64,000 nt of DNA from Dipodascopsis uninucleata var. uninucleata (Eukaryota > Ascomycota > Lipomycetes > Lipomycetales > Lipomycetaceae), in assembly GCA_030568195.1 (NCBI GenBank), contig JAJLTO010000009.1, forward strand, positions 372,001-436,000. Reading direction: 5' to 3'. Below the pieces are notes generated by a model. It saw nothing but the letters and a program-made list of their open reading frames with translations. It was not told the origin of the DNA and did no database searches. This document shows positions 23,050 to 35,623 of this stretch, in pieces. The position numbers were made by a program, and so were the translations under genes. Position 1 is the stretch's first letter. Every line of letters begins with the position of its first letter.

Positions 23050-24157
23050 GTTTCTCTTAATTAGACACATAGAAAACTACGAGAGGGCATTTTGAAACCA
23101 TGAAAGAATATCTTAATATTATTCCTTCTTTAATCGTTTATTTCCAATTTTTCCTTGTTTTAATTATTTTCTCTTTTAATGTTATTTGTGTCCTCCTTTT
23201 ATTAACGAATCCTATAAGATTATTGAGAATATCATGCAGATAGTATTTTTAGCAGCAAAATTGTTCTATTTTTTCTCTTTTTCCTTTTATTTTACTTCCC
23301 CGTATTATTTCCTACTATATGACTGTTTTCTTCTTTGTTCTCTTTTGTTTTTTTTTTTTCATTCTGTTCTGTTAAACTTACTCTTTGTTCTCCTGTTTCA
23401 TTCGTATTGGCTTTGGTATTATTATAATGAAGAAGTTTTATTAGTTTCTGATCCAAATCACAGCGATGATATTATGACTAGAAAAAAATAAGTGATTTTA
23501 TTTTCTTTTTATTCTTTCTTTTTGCAGATTTGCTTTTGTCTTCAATATGTTGTATTTTTCCTCTGATTTCTGAGGTTCAAAAGCTGTACAACTATCTCAG
23601 AATAAAAGAAATGAATTGTATGGTTTAATTAACATTTCCCATTTTTGTTTGTGCCCTTGACATTTCTACTTTAAAGTTATATTCATTTCTTTTAATCATC
23701 TTCTCGATCTAATATCTTATGAGTTGTATTTTAGAATCATAGTATGCTAAGATAATGGATAGGATATACTTATTTAATCTTTCTATTTTTTTTTTGTTGT
23801 TGTTGTTGCTACTGGTAGCGTGACTGTAAGTAACAAGGCCATTGTTGACGCTCTGTGCACTTTCCAGACATAATATTGGATCTGCTTACATGATTAAAAG
23901 TGCTCATTGAATGTTCAATTGCCTACAGAGCGGATGGATCGGGTTTTTGAGAGCTGAAAACTGAAAATGGGAAGATGGAAAAAGAAATTGAAATAGAACT
24001 AGATAAGAATAGCTAAAGTAACCAGTATATGTTATATTACGCCAAAATACAAAGTACAGGAAGTTCGTATGCTTTTTAGTTATTCAGTCTGCTCTAAATT
24101 AATATTGAGCTTATTTAAGTAATAAACCCAGTTAACTGTAGAATGTAAGATTAATTA
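23050..24157. other. Convergent spacer, T-rich
   Basis: 3' flanks of the septin (plus) and phosphopantetheinyl transferase (minus) genes. Long T/C-rich runs on the plus strand (23100-23560) dominate. No gene or RNA recognised. Confidence 0.5.
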
Positions 24158-25168
24158 CTATAGAGGTAGCTTCTGCAATGACGCCAACGGCTTGGAAAAT
24201 GGTTGTGCAATCTTGAAGATATCTTCTACATCAATTTTGCGGATCTCAGTAGATTCTGTAACAAGGCCGGTCTCCGGAGTAGCAAGTGCTAGGATGATAT
24301 CTGACTCAGGCGCAATTACATCCAACCGCCAATCCAGCGGTTTTCCGTTTACGACACATTGAGCGGAGCGACTATGTGGATTGTGGGGAAAGCAGACATC
24401 CGGCACATTTGAGAATTCAATCGACTTCAAATCAGTCACTAAACCAACACCAATAGCCTTTGTATAAGCTTCTTTTAATGCCCAAAATGTAAAAAGCCTT
24501 CTTTTCGTTATCTCGATATCGTTTTCGCTTCGCATAATCTGAGAATACTCCACTTCCGTGAATATATCTGTAAAGTCTTTAACCCACTTGGTCCCTTCTG
24601 ACGTTTCAGTCCAATTCTTCGTGGCTACCTTGAGATCTACAAGATCTAAACCTACTGGATGCCGATCTACCTGGCGTACGCAGATGGCTACTCGTCCTCC
24701 ATGGTGTGATACATTATAGTCAAAGTCTGCACCTGCACAGAACGGACGACCATTGATGGTCTTTTGAATGTGAATCTTTACCCAGGATTCTCTTGTTAAA
24801 TTTGCTATCACAAATCTCTGAAGAAGTAATGAGGCAAGATGAGTTTTGGTGTCATTTCTGAAATGATACCTCCTCAAACTAAATTGCTCTTCGGCCGTGA
24901 CAAGACATAGCGCTTCTGCAAACTCTTCTGACTTCTTTGGGTTGTCTTCTGACCAGAGGTTCTCCACATCCATGTACAATAGCAAGAGCCCCTGATCCCA
25001 GTCCTTATCTGAGTAGTGACCGATTCCTAGATCACTCCGTGCTTTGGAGAGACCGTGAATTGGCAGTACTGATTCTATTTCCAGAAAACCTTCCCGATCC
25101 CAAAAAGATCTCAGCTTCTTTTGTGAGGTGTCGGGTTTGCTTTTATCGCTTTGGATTCTATCGTCCAT
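24158..25168 (-). CDS. LYS5: 4'-phosphopantetheinyl transferase (Lys5/NpgA type)
   Basis: Single exon of 336 residues from an ATG at 25168. It shows the Sfp/Lys5 signatures: NGRPFCAG upstream, the YNVSHHGG loop, the Mg-binding VGLDLVDL and the helix FTFWALKEAYTKAIGVGL with its W-x2-KEAYxKA motif (about residues 225-245). The enzyme moves the phosphopantetheine arm from CoA to a conserved Ser of carrier proteins. In fungi the targets are the alpha-aminoadipate reductase Lys2 and, where present, fatty acid, polyketide and peptide synthases. The length is typical of fungal members. The gene converges with the septin gene and is divergent from the TMEM33-type gene. Confidence 0.92.
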   Translation of the reverse strand: MDDRIQSDKSKPDTSQKKLRSFWDREGFLEIESVLPIHGLSKARSDLGIGHYSDKDWDQGLLLLYMDVENLWSEDNPKKSEEFAEALCLVTAEEQFSLRRYHFRNDTKTHLASLLLQRFVIANLTRESWVKIHIQKTINGRPFCAGADFDYNVSHHGGRVAICVRQVDRHPVGLDLVDLKVATKNWTETSEGTKWVKDFTDIFTEVEYSQIMRSENDIEITKRRLFTFWALKEAYTKAIGVGLVTDLKSIEFSNVPDVCFPHNPHSRSAQCVVNGKPLDWRLDVIAPESDIILALATPETGLVTESTEIRKIDVEDIFKIAQPFSKPLASLQKLPL

Positions 25169-26501
25169 TACCTCTAATCATAACTGTCCTTACCTTTAAT
25201 TCATTAAATTCTTCGCTAGATCTTCCCGATCTTCTTCCATTAAGATTATTTTATTACCTTGGCCTCCAATTGTACTATATGACGTTTAATTTGTACGGAT
25301 CGTAGGGCACTTTAATTATATCTCGTGCTCCTCTTTTACTACTTTTATGCTAATCATGAATCAATGAGAGGTTTCTCAGCGGAAATTAGAACAGATTATC
25401 AAATTATTAGATAATTCAACTATCAATATTATGTAATAATTCTGTCATCTGAGGGAATATGCGCAAGGATATATGTGCATTAGTGCGGCTGGCAGCTTAA
25501 TTTAGCGCTAAACAGCATGATACGCATTCATTGTGGTTTTTATAGTGATATGTCAGATTAGAAGAGGCATATATAAATATTTTATATCACTGATAAACCA
25601 TATTACACTGCAAGTTCAGTACAGGGGAATGCACTATCATATCCTTTCTAGTTATGTGGCCGTAAATAAAATTATTCGATCAGCCTTCGATCTTGGTTGT
25701 TGCTATAGTGTGAACTAAAGCTTCATTGAGAAGTTGTTCCAAGTTCCAGTGATCTTTATTGGAATTTTCTTCCTTTAATATTTTATAATCCAGTACCAAT
25801 ACATCAAGAGGACGCTTTAGTTAGGCTTCTCTCATCTTGCAAAGTATATAGTAAGTTTTTTTTAAGTATCAGTTCTATATAACGGAAATTGAAAAGCGCT
25901 GTGGTGACGATGATGCGGGTACACTAAGAGATCTACAACGTTCTATGGTCTTCAACGATGCCATCCGGAGAGAATGTTATACTCGTCGGCTATCTTTACA
26001 GCCTTTACAGATAGCTAGCGTGAAAATGGGGAAAATAATGTGTGCGATATCCAGGATCAGTGCTGTGATTTCCAGAAAGTGGCCCTAGGCTCTATGACTT
26101 TCATGACTTACGTATTCTGTCTAAGAATATAACTCATTCTTTTTTTGAATCGTCCGCGATACCAAGTAATCAAATGACAAAGTGCCAAGTCAGCGCTCGG
26201 ATCTCATATAGCATATTTATTCAGAGTGCTTCTTTCGTTGGACCATAATTATAGGTGCGCCAGATAGTTGCGTCGTGAAGACGCTTATATTGCATTCTCA
26301 AGCAACGGGAAGTCAGAATAGTTTTTGGAAGCATCGAACGTCATAGATATTGTGGATTTCAGCAGGATACCTGTTATTATCAGATCTCTTGAGAGCATAT
26401 ATCTTCTAATAATTTTCCATTTATCTGTATGCCATCATCTGTTTGATACACTGACCATACCTATTTTGTTGTAGATATTAGTTCTCTATTACCTAAAGTA
26501 A
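25169..26501. other. Divergent promoter region
   Basis: 1.3 kb of AT-rich sequence between the divergent LYS5-type and TMEM33-type genes. Only short frames occur, and no RNA gene was recognised. Confidence 0.5.
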
Positions 26502-27480
26502 ATGGCTCCTCCTACATCAGGCTCTACAACTCCACTTACCACACAGCAGAAGCTGCTGCAATTGGCTAAGGTATGCATTTTAGAGATCGTGATATAATTT
26601 ATTCATTATAATTTTTAGTTTATTGACATATTCTATTCTTATTTATAGACTCTTCAATTTTCGTGGTTTACTGGTAAATTACATATCTCATTAGCAAATC
26701 CATAGATGAAGTGAGCATGTGGACTAACAAGTATCTTATCCATAATTTCCAGGTCATGTCCTTGTTTTAATTGGTGTTATTTTCTACTCTCTCTCTGCCC
26801 TTCGATTCTCTGTTAACAACTACTGGGCTAGATTTTGGTATAGAGAGGCTTATTTTGCTGTCATCGTTACATACGGTATAGTTCTCTACCGATCTTATCG
26901 ATCCTCCTCTCCAAGTGTTACTACCATCTTGTGTGACGACAATGCTCAGTACCTTGCAATTGCTCTGTTGTGGTTTTCTCAGAAGCCGCTCCTTGCTACA
27001 CTTCCGCCATTCGCTATTTATTCTTTCTTCCATGTTCTAACTTACGTTCGCACAAGCATATTGCCTACCATTGGACAATCTTCGAGCTCTTCGCTCTCTT
27101 CTAGAATCCAGAGTTTTGTAGACAACTACAATGACAAGTTTACCAGTCTCGTGGCTAATCTTGAACTCATTTTGCTTGTTCGTATTTTTTTTAACGCTCT
27201 CTTATGGAGAAAGGGATCTTGGATTGCATTGATTATCTATGGTTGTTTTATTCGCTTCAGATACGAGCAGTCTGCATTCACAAAGCTTGCTGTACGAAAT
27301 TGGGAAGTCAGATTCGACAGCTTGATTGCTCATCCTGCAGTTCCTGCTGTTGTTAAGAATGGATGGATTCACTTGAAAACTGTAGTTAAGAATGCTGCTG
27401 CTCAAGCTGCTCGTCAAGCTGCGCCTTCTCAGACTGCTCCGTCGTCTAGTGCTCCAGAGGAAGACGACAAATCGAAGTAA
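26502..27480 (+). CDS. TMEM33 / Pom33 / Tts1 family ER and nuclear-pore membrane protein
   Basis: Three exons (26502-26570, 26649-26673, 26753-27480) encode 273 residues. The middle exon is only 25 nt. Intron 2 has a textbook ACTAAC branch site. The protein begins with a polar stretch and then the family phrase LQFSWFTGHV. Several hydrophobic segments follow (about residues 33-50, 61-80, 95-120 and 168-190), including SVTTILCDDNAQYLAIAL and FFHVLTYVRTSILP. The C-terminus is Ala/Gln/Ser-rich and charged. Pom33/Per33 and Tts1 shape ER tubules and help distribute nuclear pores; that role is inferred from family membership. An 11-bp perfect hairpin lies about 55 nt after the stop codon. Confidence 0.9.
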
Positions 27481-27893
27481 ACTAAATCATGCTTTATACT
27501 GACTACAGATAGATATGACAAGAATGCGATAGTTTGTTAAACGTTAAGAAACGTTTAACATCTGATATCTATTCTTGTATTTCTATGGAGTTTATGGTCG
27601 CATAGTTACTGTTGATAGGACTGTTTTTACTTCAATGTACTTTGGTATTCTTCTTTTATTCCTTGTGTATCCTTACCTTTTCTAAAGTCGAATTTTGTCA
27701 TTTCCAGCGATCATCCTGGCAGATTATATTACAAATTATATTATTAGGATTTATATTTTTTATATTGCTGTTTTATACCTTTATGAGAACATGTCTGATC
27801 TATGGATATAAGATACTTTTTCATGTGAATTGAAATACGTCGCCTTTTTTTCTATTAAGTAGATGCCTATACAATCTTTCACGACAATTCATT
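27481..27893. other. Convergent spacer
   Basis: Short spacer between the 3' ends of the TMEM33-type gene and the TTC27-type gene. Apart from the hairpin at 27535-27560, nothing is recognised. Confidence 0.5.
27535..27560 (+). other. Perfect 11-bp hairpin in the 3' flank of the TMEM33-type gene
   Basis: tgttaaacgtt (27535-27545) and aacgtttaaca (27550-27560) are exact reverse complements with a 4-nt loop. It lies 55 nt past the stop codon, so it should be in the 3' UTR. It could be an mRNA-processing or stability element. Confidence 0.6.
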
Positions 27894-30509
27894 TCATCCT
27901 TTTAGTTCTTCCTGAAGATCTAGTAGCTTGTTCCAGCCTGGCGAATCTAGCCAAATCTTACGACCCTTTGCCATAATTGACCTTATAGAATTTCTTGCCT
28001 TCCATTTCCAGTCCTTACATACAACAGAATTCTCGTCCCCACCTTCGCCAGCATACTTTCCAGGGAGTTGACCGAAATTTATGTAAGCATCAATTAACAT
28101 GTCACAGCAATTAACAGCCTGCTTCCATAAAACTTCATTGGTTTCATCGCTTTCGAAGGTTGTCAATGATAGTCTAAACTGCTTCTCATATGCATCCAGT
28201 GCATTCCACGGTCGCTTACGCCATAATTCTACTTTAGCTACTAGCTCCCAAAGTTCAGGCGTTCTAGTAATCAGCTTAGGCAGTGTTTCTGTGAAGAGTG
28301 ATACTGCTTGTCTTTCAAAAAACGAATATTTTGTAGAGTCCGCTCCATTTGAGAGATCATCTTTTGAAGTTCCATATATATCTGATACTAGTATTTGAGC
28401 GAGCATCTTTAACACACCTATATCGATCGCACACTCGCCTTCCTTAGGGCCTCTAATTTCTATCAATTTCATTGTCGCTCTCAGAGCAGTTGACCAATTT
28501 TCTAGCTTCGCAGAAATAACAATCAAATTATTCCATAAACGCCAGTCAGTCGGATTTAATCGACAAGCCTCTGTTAGTGCAGAAAGCGCTTCCTTAGATC
28601 TATCTCGTCGAGTTTGTCTGTCACTGCTTCTGAAATCTTCGATCCCTCCCTCTTCGTCATCTTCTAGAGTTTGCGACTCAGTTTGTTGCTGATTTAGATG
28701 CAAAAGAGCGGTTGCCAAATTTGCCCAAGCCTTGGCGTCATCTTTCTCCATTGAAATACATCGCGTAAACCCTTCGGCAGCTAATTCATATTGTTGACTT
28801 TCAAGACCAGCGCAACCGTACAAAAACCAAGCATTTCTATTAAGCGGATTTATTTTCAGTGAATCGGATAAATGAATGATAGAATCTTCAGCCTGACCTT
28901 TCTTGAAATAATACTCTCCTAAAGATCGCTTAGCACCCGCATATCTACCTTTCTCCCAGGACTCGTACCAATATTCGGGCTCTTGTGTGATGTCACCGAG
29001 TACAGAAAGGGCTCTTGCAATATCAACTGGCTCCTTCTTTACATAATCTTTTAGAACCTTTACTGCTTCATCTCGCGATTCTGCCATTGCCATGCAGAGG
29101 GCATTCTCTATAGGTAAATCTAGTTGCTCATAGATCTCTTGCGCGGATTTAATCATCCCTAAAGAAACCCACTGATCCGCCAAAGTCAAGTTCATATGCC
29201 ACTTAGGCATCAAAGGAAGAACATGTATATAACGCAGTCTCTCTGCTGCAGTAGCAATGCCTTCTTCATCCGTATTTCTAACGATAGCAGTGCCAGTGGT
29301 CTTTGCACCGAGTTCATCAACCAAACTAGCTAATTGCAGCGTTCCACGCTCCACAGTCTTGGCAGATTTTGATTCAAGTAAACTTCTGTCCCATAAAGCT
29401 CTAGAAAATATAGTCCAGTTGATCTTCTGTTCTTTCGCTGTGGAAGACGAGCCAGTCGCTGATCGAACGATTCTCGTAACATAAGCTTGGAGCTGTTCTA
29501 CGACCAAAGGACTGTTAGACGGAGAATTCTCTTTTATCCTGGTCAATGTGAGTAAAAGGATGCAGTTATCAATGTCTTTCAAGATAGAAGGAGAGTTAGG
29601 ATCTTCAGTCCTCAATGCCTGCGGAATTTTTTCATCATCAATATCCTCTGCTAGTGGCTCATCTTTAGCAACATATGCTGGGGCTTCAAGCAACAGGTCA
29701 GAGTTTAGAGGCAGTGCCTGAGGTAATGCCTGTTTCACATCTGCCATATCCACAGGAGCACTACACGCGATGTCATCATCATCAGAACTTCGAGCGAGAA
29801 CGACCAGTCCAGCAATATCTCTCTGTTGAAACTTTGTGCGCTTAGCTTTGATACCAGTAAGCATCAGATGCAATCCACTCAATTTCTGGCCATCTTCAAT
29901 AGCCTTCTTTGCTTCGCTGTCATATGAATAGAATATATTTGCTCTTGCCAGCTCAAGAAAATATTCTGCTCGTTCAGACTTGGATATATCGTCAGATGGT
30001 ACGCATGCCGCAAAGCATTCAAATATCCGGTCGTGCAATGAGTTCGAGGGATTTCTAAGTAAAGACTGATGAACCATAGAAGAACGTGCAAGCCACAGTT
30101 TAGATTGTGAAATAAATTTCTTGTCGTCGCCATATATGGATATAAGATATTCCAGAATCCTTTCACAAACGATTAAAAGAAAAGGAAACTCCGTGTGAGG
30201 GTATGCGCCTTCTGAATCGATTGACAACTCTTCAATACATCCATAAGCAAACACCTTAGAGTCGATTCGCCCATTATTAATTAACGTGTCTAAAACGTTC
30301 GAGTTCAACGGTGGTCCCGTGAAATTATGCTGTAAGAATGAATTCAATGATGAGACAGCGACGTTCAGAAGTTCGTCTCGATCCTTAGATGATCCCACTT
30401 CACCCAATAATCTGCTAATTTCTTCGCCAAACGGCAATGCTACAGGTAATTCTAACGCCTTTATTTTCTCCAGCATTGTGATGCTGCCGTCCGTGTCCTT
30501 CTCCACCAT
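27894..30509 (-). CDS. EMW1: TTC27 / Emw1 family tetratricopeptide-repeat protein
   Basis: Single exon of 871 residues from an ATG at 30509. The N-terminal half is helical and poorly conserved. The C-terminal half has TPR units, such as DDAKAWANLATALLHLNQQ, LNPLNRNAWFLYGCAGLES and LNPTDWRLWNNLIVISAKL. These are hallmark sequences of the TTC27/Emw1 group, and an acidic insert lies between two of them (about residues 610-630). Length fits fungal members (about 870-900). The family is essential in yeasts and has been tied to cell-wall integrity and to assembly of large complexes; the exact role is unsettled. The gene is minus-strand and intron-free. Confidence 0.9.
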   Translation of the reverse strand: MVEKDTDGSITMLEKIKALELPVALPFGEEISRLLGEVGSSKDRDELLNVAVSSLNSFLQHNFTGPPLNSNVLDTLINNGRIDSKVFAYGCIEELSIDSEGAYPHTEFPFLLIVCERILEYLISIYGDDKKFISQSKLWLARSSMVHQSLLRNPSNSLHDRIFECFAACVPSDDISKSERAEYFLELARANIFYSYDSEAKKAIEDGQKLSGLHLMLTGIKAKRTKFQQRDIAGLVVLARSSDDDDIACSAPVDMADVKQALPQALPLNSDLLLEAPAYVAKDEPLAEDIDDEKIPQALRTEDPNSPSILKDIDNCILLLTLTRIKENSPSNSPLVVEQLQAYVTRIVRSATGSSSTAKEQKINWTIFSRALWDRSLLESKSAKTVERGTLQLASLVDELGAKTTGTAIVRNTDEEGIATAAERLRYIHVLPLMPKWHMNLTLADQWVSLGMIKSAQEIYEQLDLPIENALCMAMAESRDEAVKVLKDYVKKEPVDIARALSVLGDITQEPEYWYESWEKGRYAGAKRSLGEYYFKKGQAEDSIIHLSDSLKINPLNRNAWFLYGCAGLESQQYELAAEGFTRCISMEKDDAKAWANLATALLHLNQQQTESQTLEDDEEGGIEDFRSSDRQTRRDRSKEALSALTEACRLNPTDWRLWNNLIVISAKLENWSTALRATMKLIEIRGPKEGECAIDIGVLKMLAQILVSDIYGTSKDDLSNGADSTKYSFFERQAVSLFTETLPKLITRTPELWELVAKVELWRKRPWNALDAYEKQFRLSLTTFESDETNEVLWKQAVNCCDMLIDAYINFGQLPGKYAGEGGDENSVVCKDWKWKARNSIRSIMAKGRKIWLDSPGWNKLLDLQEELKG

Positions 30510-31013
30510 ACTGAAATGCTGAAAAGTGTACTGGTACTGACCAAAAAATTTCTGATCTTTTAAAACTGCGAATTATTTCACTTCTCTTTTAGGAGAAGCT
30601 GACAAATACATTGGGATTGATTATATAATACCATGTCATGGTAATTCATATTCGCAATTATGCAGTAAAGTATAATGATGTTTGCTTTTTAAATTCTGCG
30701 CTCTTATTTCTCTTCAGATTACTTTTTCATGTTCCAGATTCACGGGGAAAGACTATAAATCAATTTTTTGGTTTTATTCACTGGAACTTTTAAGAGGCAT
30801 TCACGAATCTGATATGTTTGTTTCTGGTTCAAGCCTAGAAATCGGTACTCTTATTACCTCTATCTTTCCTTTGGCATATTAGAATGTATGTTTTGCGTTT
30901 TATCGATGCTTTCATGCCATTTGATATGGCTTAACTTGATGAGCGTTCAATGTATGGAGTCACATGAAGATAAGATTTAACAAATATATAAAATATTTGT
31001 AGTTTACATTTCA
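30510..31013. other. Spacer upstream of TTC27-type gene and 5S gene
   Basis: AT-rich promoter-side sequence of the TTC27-type gene. The only recognisable element is the TATA-like box just ahead of the 5S gene. Confidence 0.5.
30985..30994 (+). promoter_or_regulatory. TATA-like box of the 5S rRNA gene
   Basis: tatataaaat lies about 27 nt ahead of the 5S start. Upstream TATA boxes near -30 are known for dispersed 5S genes in Neurospora and for RNA polymerase III genes in fission yeast. The function here is inferred from position. Confidence 0.55.
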
Positions 31014-31132
31014 GTTGCGGCCATACCAAGAAGAAAACACAGTTCCCCGTCCGATCAACACCAGTTAAGCTTCTTTGGGCCTACTCAGTACTGCGGTGGG
31101 AGACCACGCTGGAATCGTAGGTGCTGCAATTC
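31014..31132 (+). rRNA. 5S ribosomal RNA, solitary copy
   Basis: About 119 nt beginning gttgcggccatac and ending gtgctgcaattc, with the conserved inner blocks cccgtccgatcaac and agttaagc and the helix partner ggtgctgcaa pairing with the 5' end. A run of eight T residues (31133-31140) follows directly and would terminate RNA polymerase III. The gene stands alone between protein genes rather than in an rDNA unit. Confidence 0.95.
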
Positions 31133-31140
31133 TTTTTTTT
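31133..31140 (+). terminator. Poly-T terminator of the 5S gene
   Basis: Eight consecutive T residues immediately after the 5S 3' end, a standard RNA polymerase III stop. Confidence 0.85.
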
Positions 31141-31677
31141 GAATTATTTTCTACCTAGCTTGTACTTTGAATGTAAATTTTTATATTTTTATACATTTTA
31201 CATGTAGAAGAGGGCTCGTAGAGCGTTCACTTCTAGGAAAGGAAAATGCAATTGAAGGAATATTGCAACATGTAGTGTAGGTAAAATTTATGAGCACGTT
31301 TATCATACTGAAGCGGTTGGCTCGTATTAACCTTCGCTGTCTTAAAACTAGTGAAGCAGTTACTGCCTTATGGATGTCATTATGATGTTGTTATGGATAC
31401 GGGGCATATATGCATTTGATTTATAAACGTATTCCAGTGAAGCATTCTCATATTAGGTAAACTGTAAATTTCTACCAAAAGCAGTCTCGGACCTAGCTGC
31501 GAACAGAAGTCTCAAATTCCTTCAACTATTCGGCACAGCTGTGTATATCTTAATCTATCGGGTAAGGGTACAAGTCCAGTTCACCCATAAAACTCCAGAA
31601 ATCAGAAACTAAGACACTGGCAGCCAATTGAACAAGACCAGAGATAAGCGGTCGCTGTCGCTCAGCAAATATACACA
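31141..31677. other. Promoter-side spacer of the class III alcohol dehydrogenase
   Basis: AT-rich, no gene. Presumed promoter and 5' UTR of the downstream dehydrogenase. Confidence 0.5.
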
Positions 31678-33074
<1,397 letters not shown>

Positions 33075-34022
33075 TTAATATCTCTTTGAGCTTTCTCTTT
33101 ATGGTATTGAAAGACGTATTTTCATAGCTTGTTATTTCATCAAGGCATTAATAATTCTTGATATTTACGTTCAAATTTATCTGGTAGAAAAGTAGGCACT
33201 TTTGTTTTACCGCGACATTTTAAAGCTATGCTAGAACTACTTTTGCCTTTCAAATGTTGCCTTACCTAGTCGAGTTCGACTCTTCATATTTTAAATGCCC
33301 ACTCTCAATAGATTCGTCATTATACATTTATTCGGCTTTTCCTTTGTACTTGATCATTTTAATCTCTTTATCTCAATTTAGAATTCTACTAATAGTAGCT
33401 AATTTCCCTCTATCAATCATAAAATACTATGAAAGCTAGTACTCGGATAGTGGATCAAGGTCGTAAGCGTCTTGAACCCTATTCCGATGACAATGGATTA
33501 CGCGTCACAATACATTTGAAAAGATATAAATCCGACGGACCCAGATTCTTTCTTCTATCTGATATAAGAGACATGTATATAGAATTTGTCGGTTTGGTAA
33601 TATTGATATGAAATTTATTTTCTCGCTATTTCAGATGATTATTGACTGTGTTGTTTGGACTTCGCGTTACTACTATATTGACGAATTTCAGGTATAATAG
33701 CGACATCGATCTTTGATACTTACAAATAGGCAATGTTGAGTTCAAAACGGCTTATAAAACTCGACGGCGGATATCAAGTTATATAGTTTGCTCAACATTT
33801 GACTGAAATGAAAACTATGTCCAATATTAAAGGCAGTGAAGATTACTTCTAGTCATGAGATATCATTAATATACAAATACAATACGAAACACGACAATAA
33901 GCATCAAACTAAGGTAGTCTATAGCTGTGTAAAGAAACCAAAAATCAGATAAACAATCGACTTCAAGAAGCTCAGAGCTCATAAGAAATGCGAATATAAT
34001 TAGCAGCATGGATATTTAGAAG
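33075..34022. other. Convergent spacer
   Basis: 3' flanks of the dehydrogenase (plus) and the glycosyltransferase (minus). AT-rich with short frames only, no recognised element. Confidence 0.5.
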
Positions 34023-35623
34023 TTATGCTTGGTGCTCAGGTCTAATCTCCGAAACATCTTTAGGACCAAGATGCTCATCTTCTACATAATCGCATCCTGA
34101 CTCTGACCGAATTTTTCTGATTCTGTCCAGCATCCATCCAGATATCCAATGAATGCCTTCGTTATGTATGTCTTCACCGTAGCGGACAACGCGGCGACCA
34201 AGTCGAACAGATTTCGATAATCCACAGAAGTCAGGACCCTTACGCCAACCTACACACTCGCTCCAATCTTCGCAAGCCTTCTTACATTTTTCCAATGAAG
34301 TATACTCACTAGTTCGAAATGCATTTTTATAACTTGGCGAATATTCACGATCGTTCGAACGATTGTCCCAGTCATCTTTCTCCTCTTCCAAATAGTCATG
34401 CATGAACTTGTGGTATACGTCGACATATCTAATAGGCTGATCGTCATGATGCGTTTTTCTGAATTCAAGTTCAAATTGATGGATCTCTTCAATATCACGG
34501 GGAGATATGTGATGAAAACTGAGAATTGGCGCACACCAGTTATGTTTGTTGGTGAAAACAAGCCATTGTGGTTCGCCCTGGAATCTCCACTTTGCATACG
34601 GATATACACCATCCCCAACAGCCATTTTAATACCATGGTCATAGAGTACTTTAGCTACCATATGGTCACCACAGCAGTCTTTCGTTACAGCAGCATCATA
34701 TTTTCCATAGAGATCTGGATCATTTCCAAAAGTTCTAAGCATAGCTCCTCGAGATAAAACTGCTACAGATCCACCATGTGCGAATTGTACTGGTGGATTA
34801 CCGACAGCCGATCCCATGTAGAGAGCGTGGCGATAGTTCAGGGTACGAAGCCATCTTAACATTGGTGTCCAGAATACATATGAATCTGCATCCATAAAAA
34901 TGAACCATTTTGCCTGTGGACGCACACTCCATGCGTGTTGCAACATTGGCAGATTCTTGTACTTATCAAGACTCCAGCCTTTATTATTATGATTGATTCC
35001 AGAATGTGCCTCTGGAAGAGTGTTAGCGTGGTTTTCTAACATTTCTTGCTGAATTCTGTAGAGCTCGAAGTCATCGGAGTTTTTCATTGAAGTCGACATA
35101 TTTTGGAGAACATCCACAACTTGGTGTCCGCCAATCAGATCTTCCTGGTCCGAGTAGACCTGGAAATAAGGAACTTGACGAAGTGTTGTAACGAAGTGAA
35201 TTGGAAGGCGCTTCCAGAGAACAGTGGCACCTGTCTTAATCATAAGAAACACATCTTCAGCTCCTTCTTGAAAGTCGCTTTCGAAAAGTTGTGGTAATGT
35301 GACACCTTGTTGGATAGAGGAAGATGGAGGATCTGGAGCGGTCATCGCAATATACGACTGCATCTTACTAGGACCGACATTATTAGACGTGTATATCAAG
35401 AGAAGAATAGTCATAAGAAGCGTAGCTAATATGATATATATCCGCCTATTTAGTCTGATATCTAATAAAGAAATGAGAATGTCAGTAAAGTGGTCTCTGG
35501 CTATTCTAACTAAACATAATACACTATATTGTACGTCGAAGCCCAGTCGTTCTTACTTTTCAAATTGCTAAGCCTCGCTTTTGCAGATAGCTCGTTGATC
35601 TCCTTTGCGCTCGAGTAGTACAT
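34023..35623 (-). CDS. Type II membrane GT31-like glycosyltransferase with C-terminal PAN-like cysteine region
   Basis: Two exons (35623-35557 and 35461-34023) encode 501 residues. Exon 1 supplies a 22-residue cytosolic start. A hydrophobic anchor (about residues 30-47) follows a basic NRR stretch, giving type II topology typical of Golgi enzymes. The luminal part has the fringe/GT31-like order: IKTGATVLWKRLP, FVTTLRQVPYFQVYSDQ, then WFIFMDADSYVFW with the DxD-type motif at about 213-215. GGSVAVLSRGAML and CCGDHMVAKVL follow. Near the C-terminus, CKKACEDWSECVGW with later Cys residues looks like a PAN/apple motif. Donor and acceptor sugars cannot be told. The 95-nt intron starts GTAAGA and ends TTAG. 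Confidence 0.8.
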
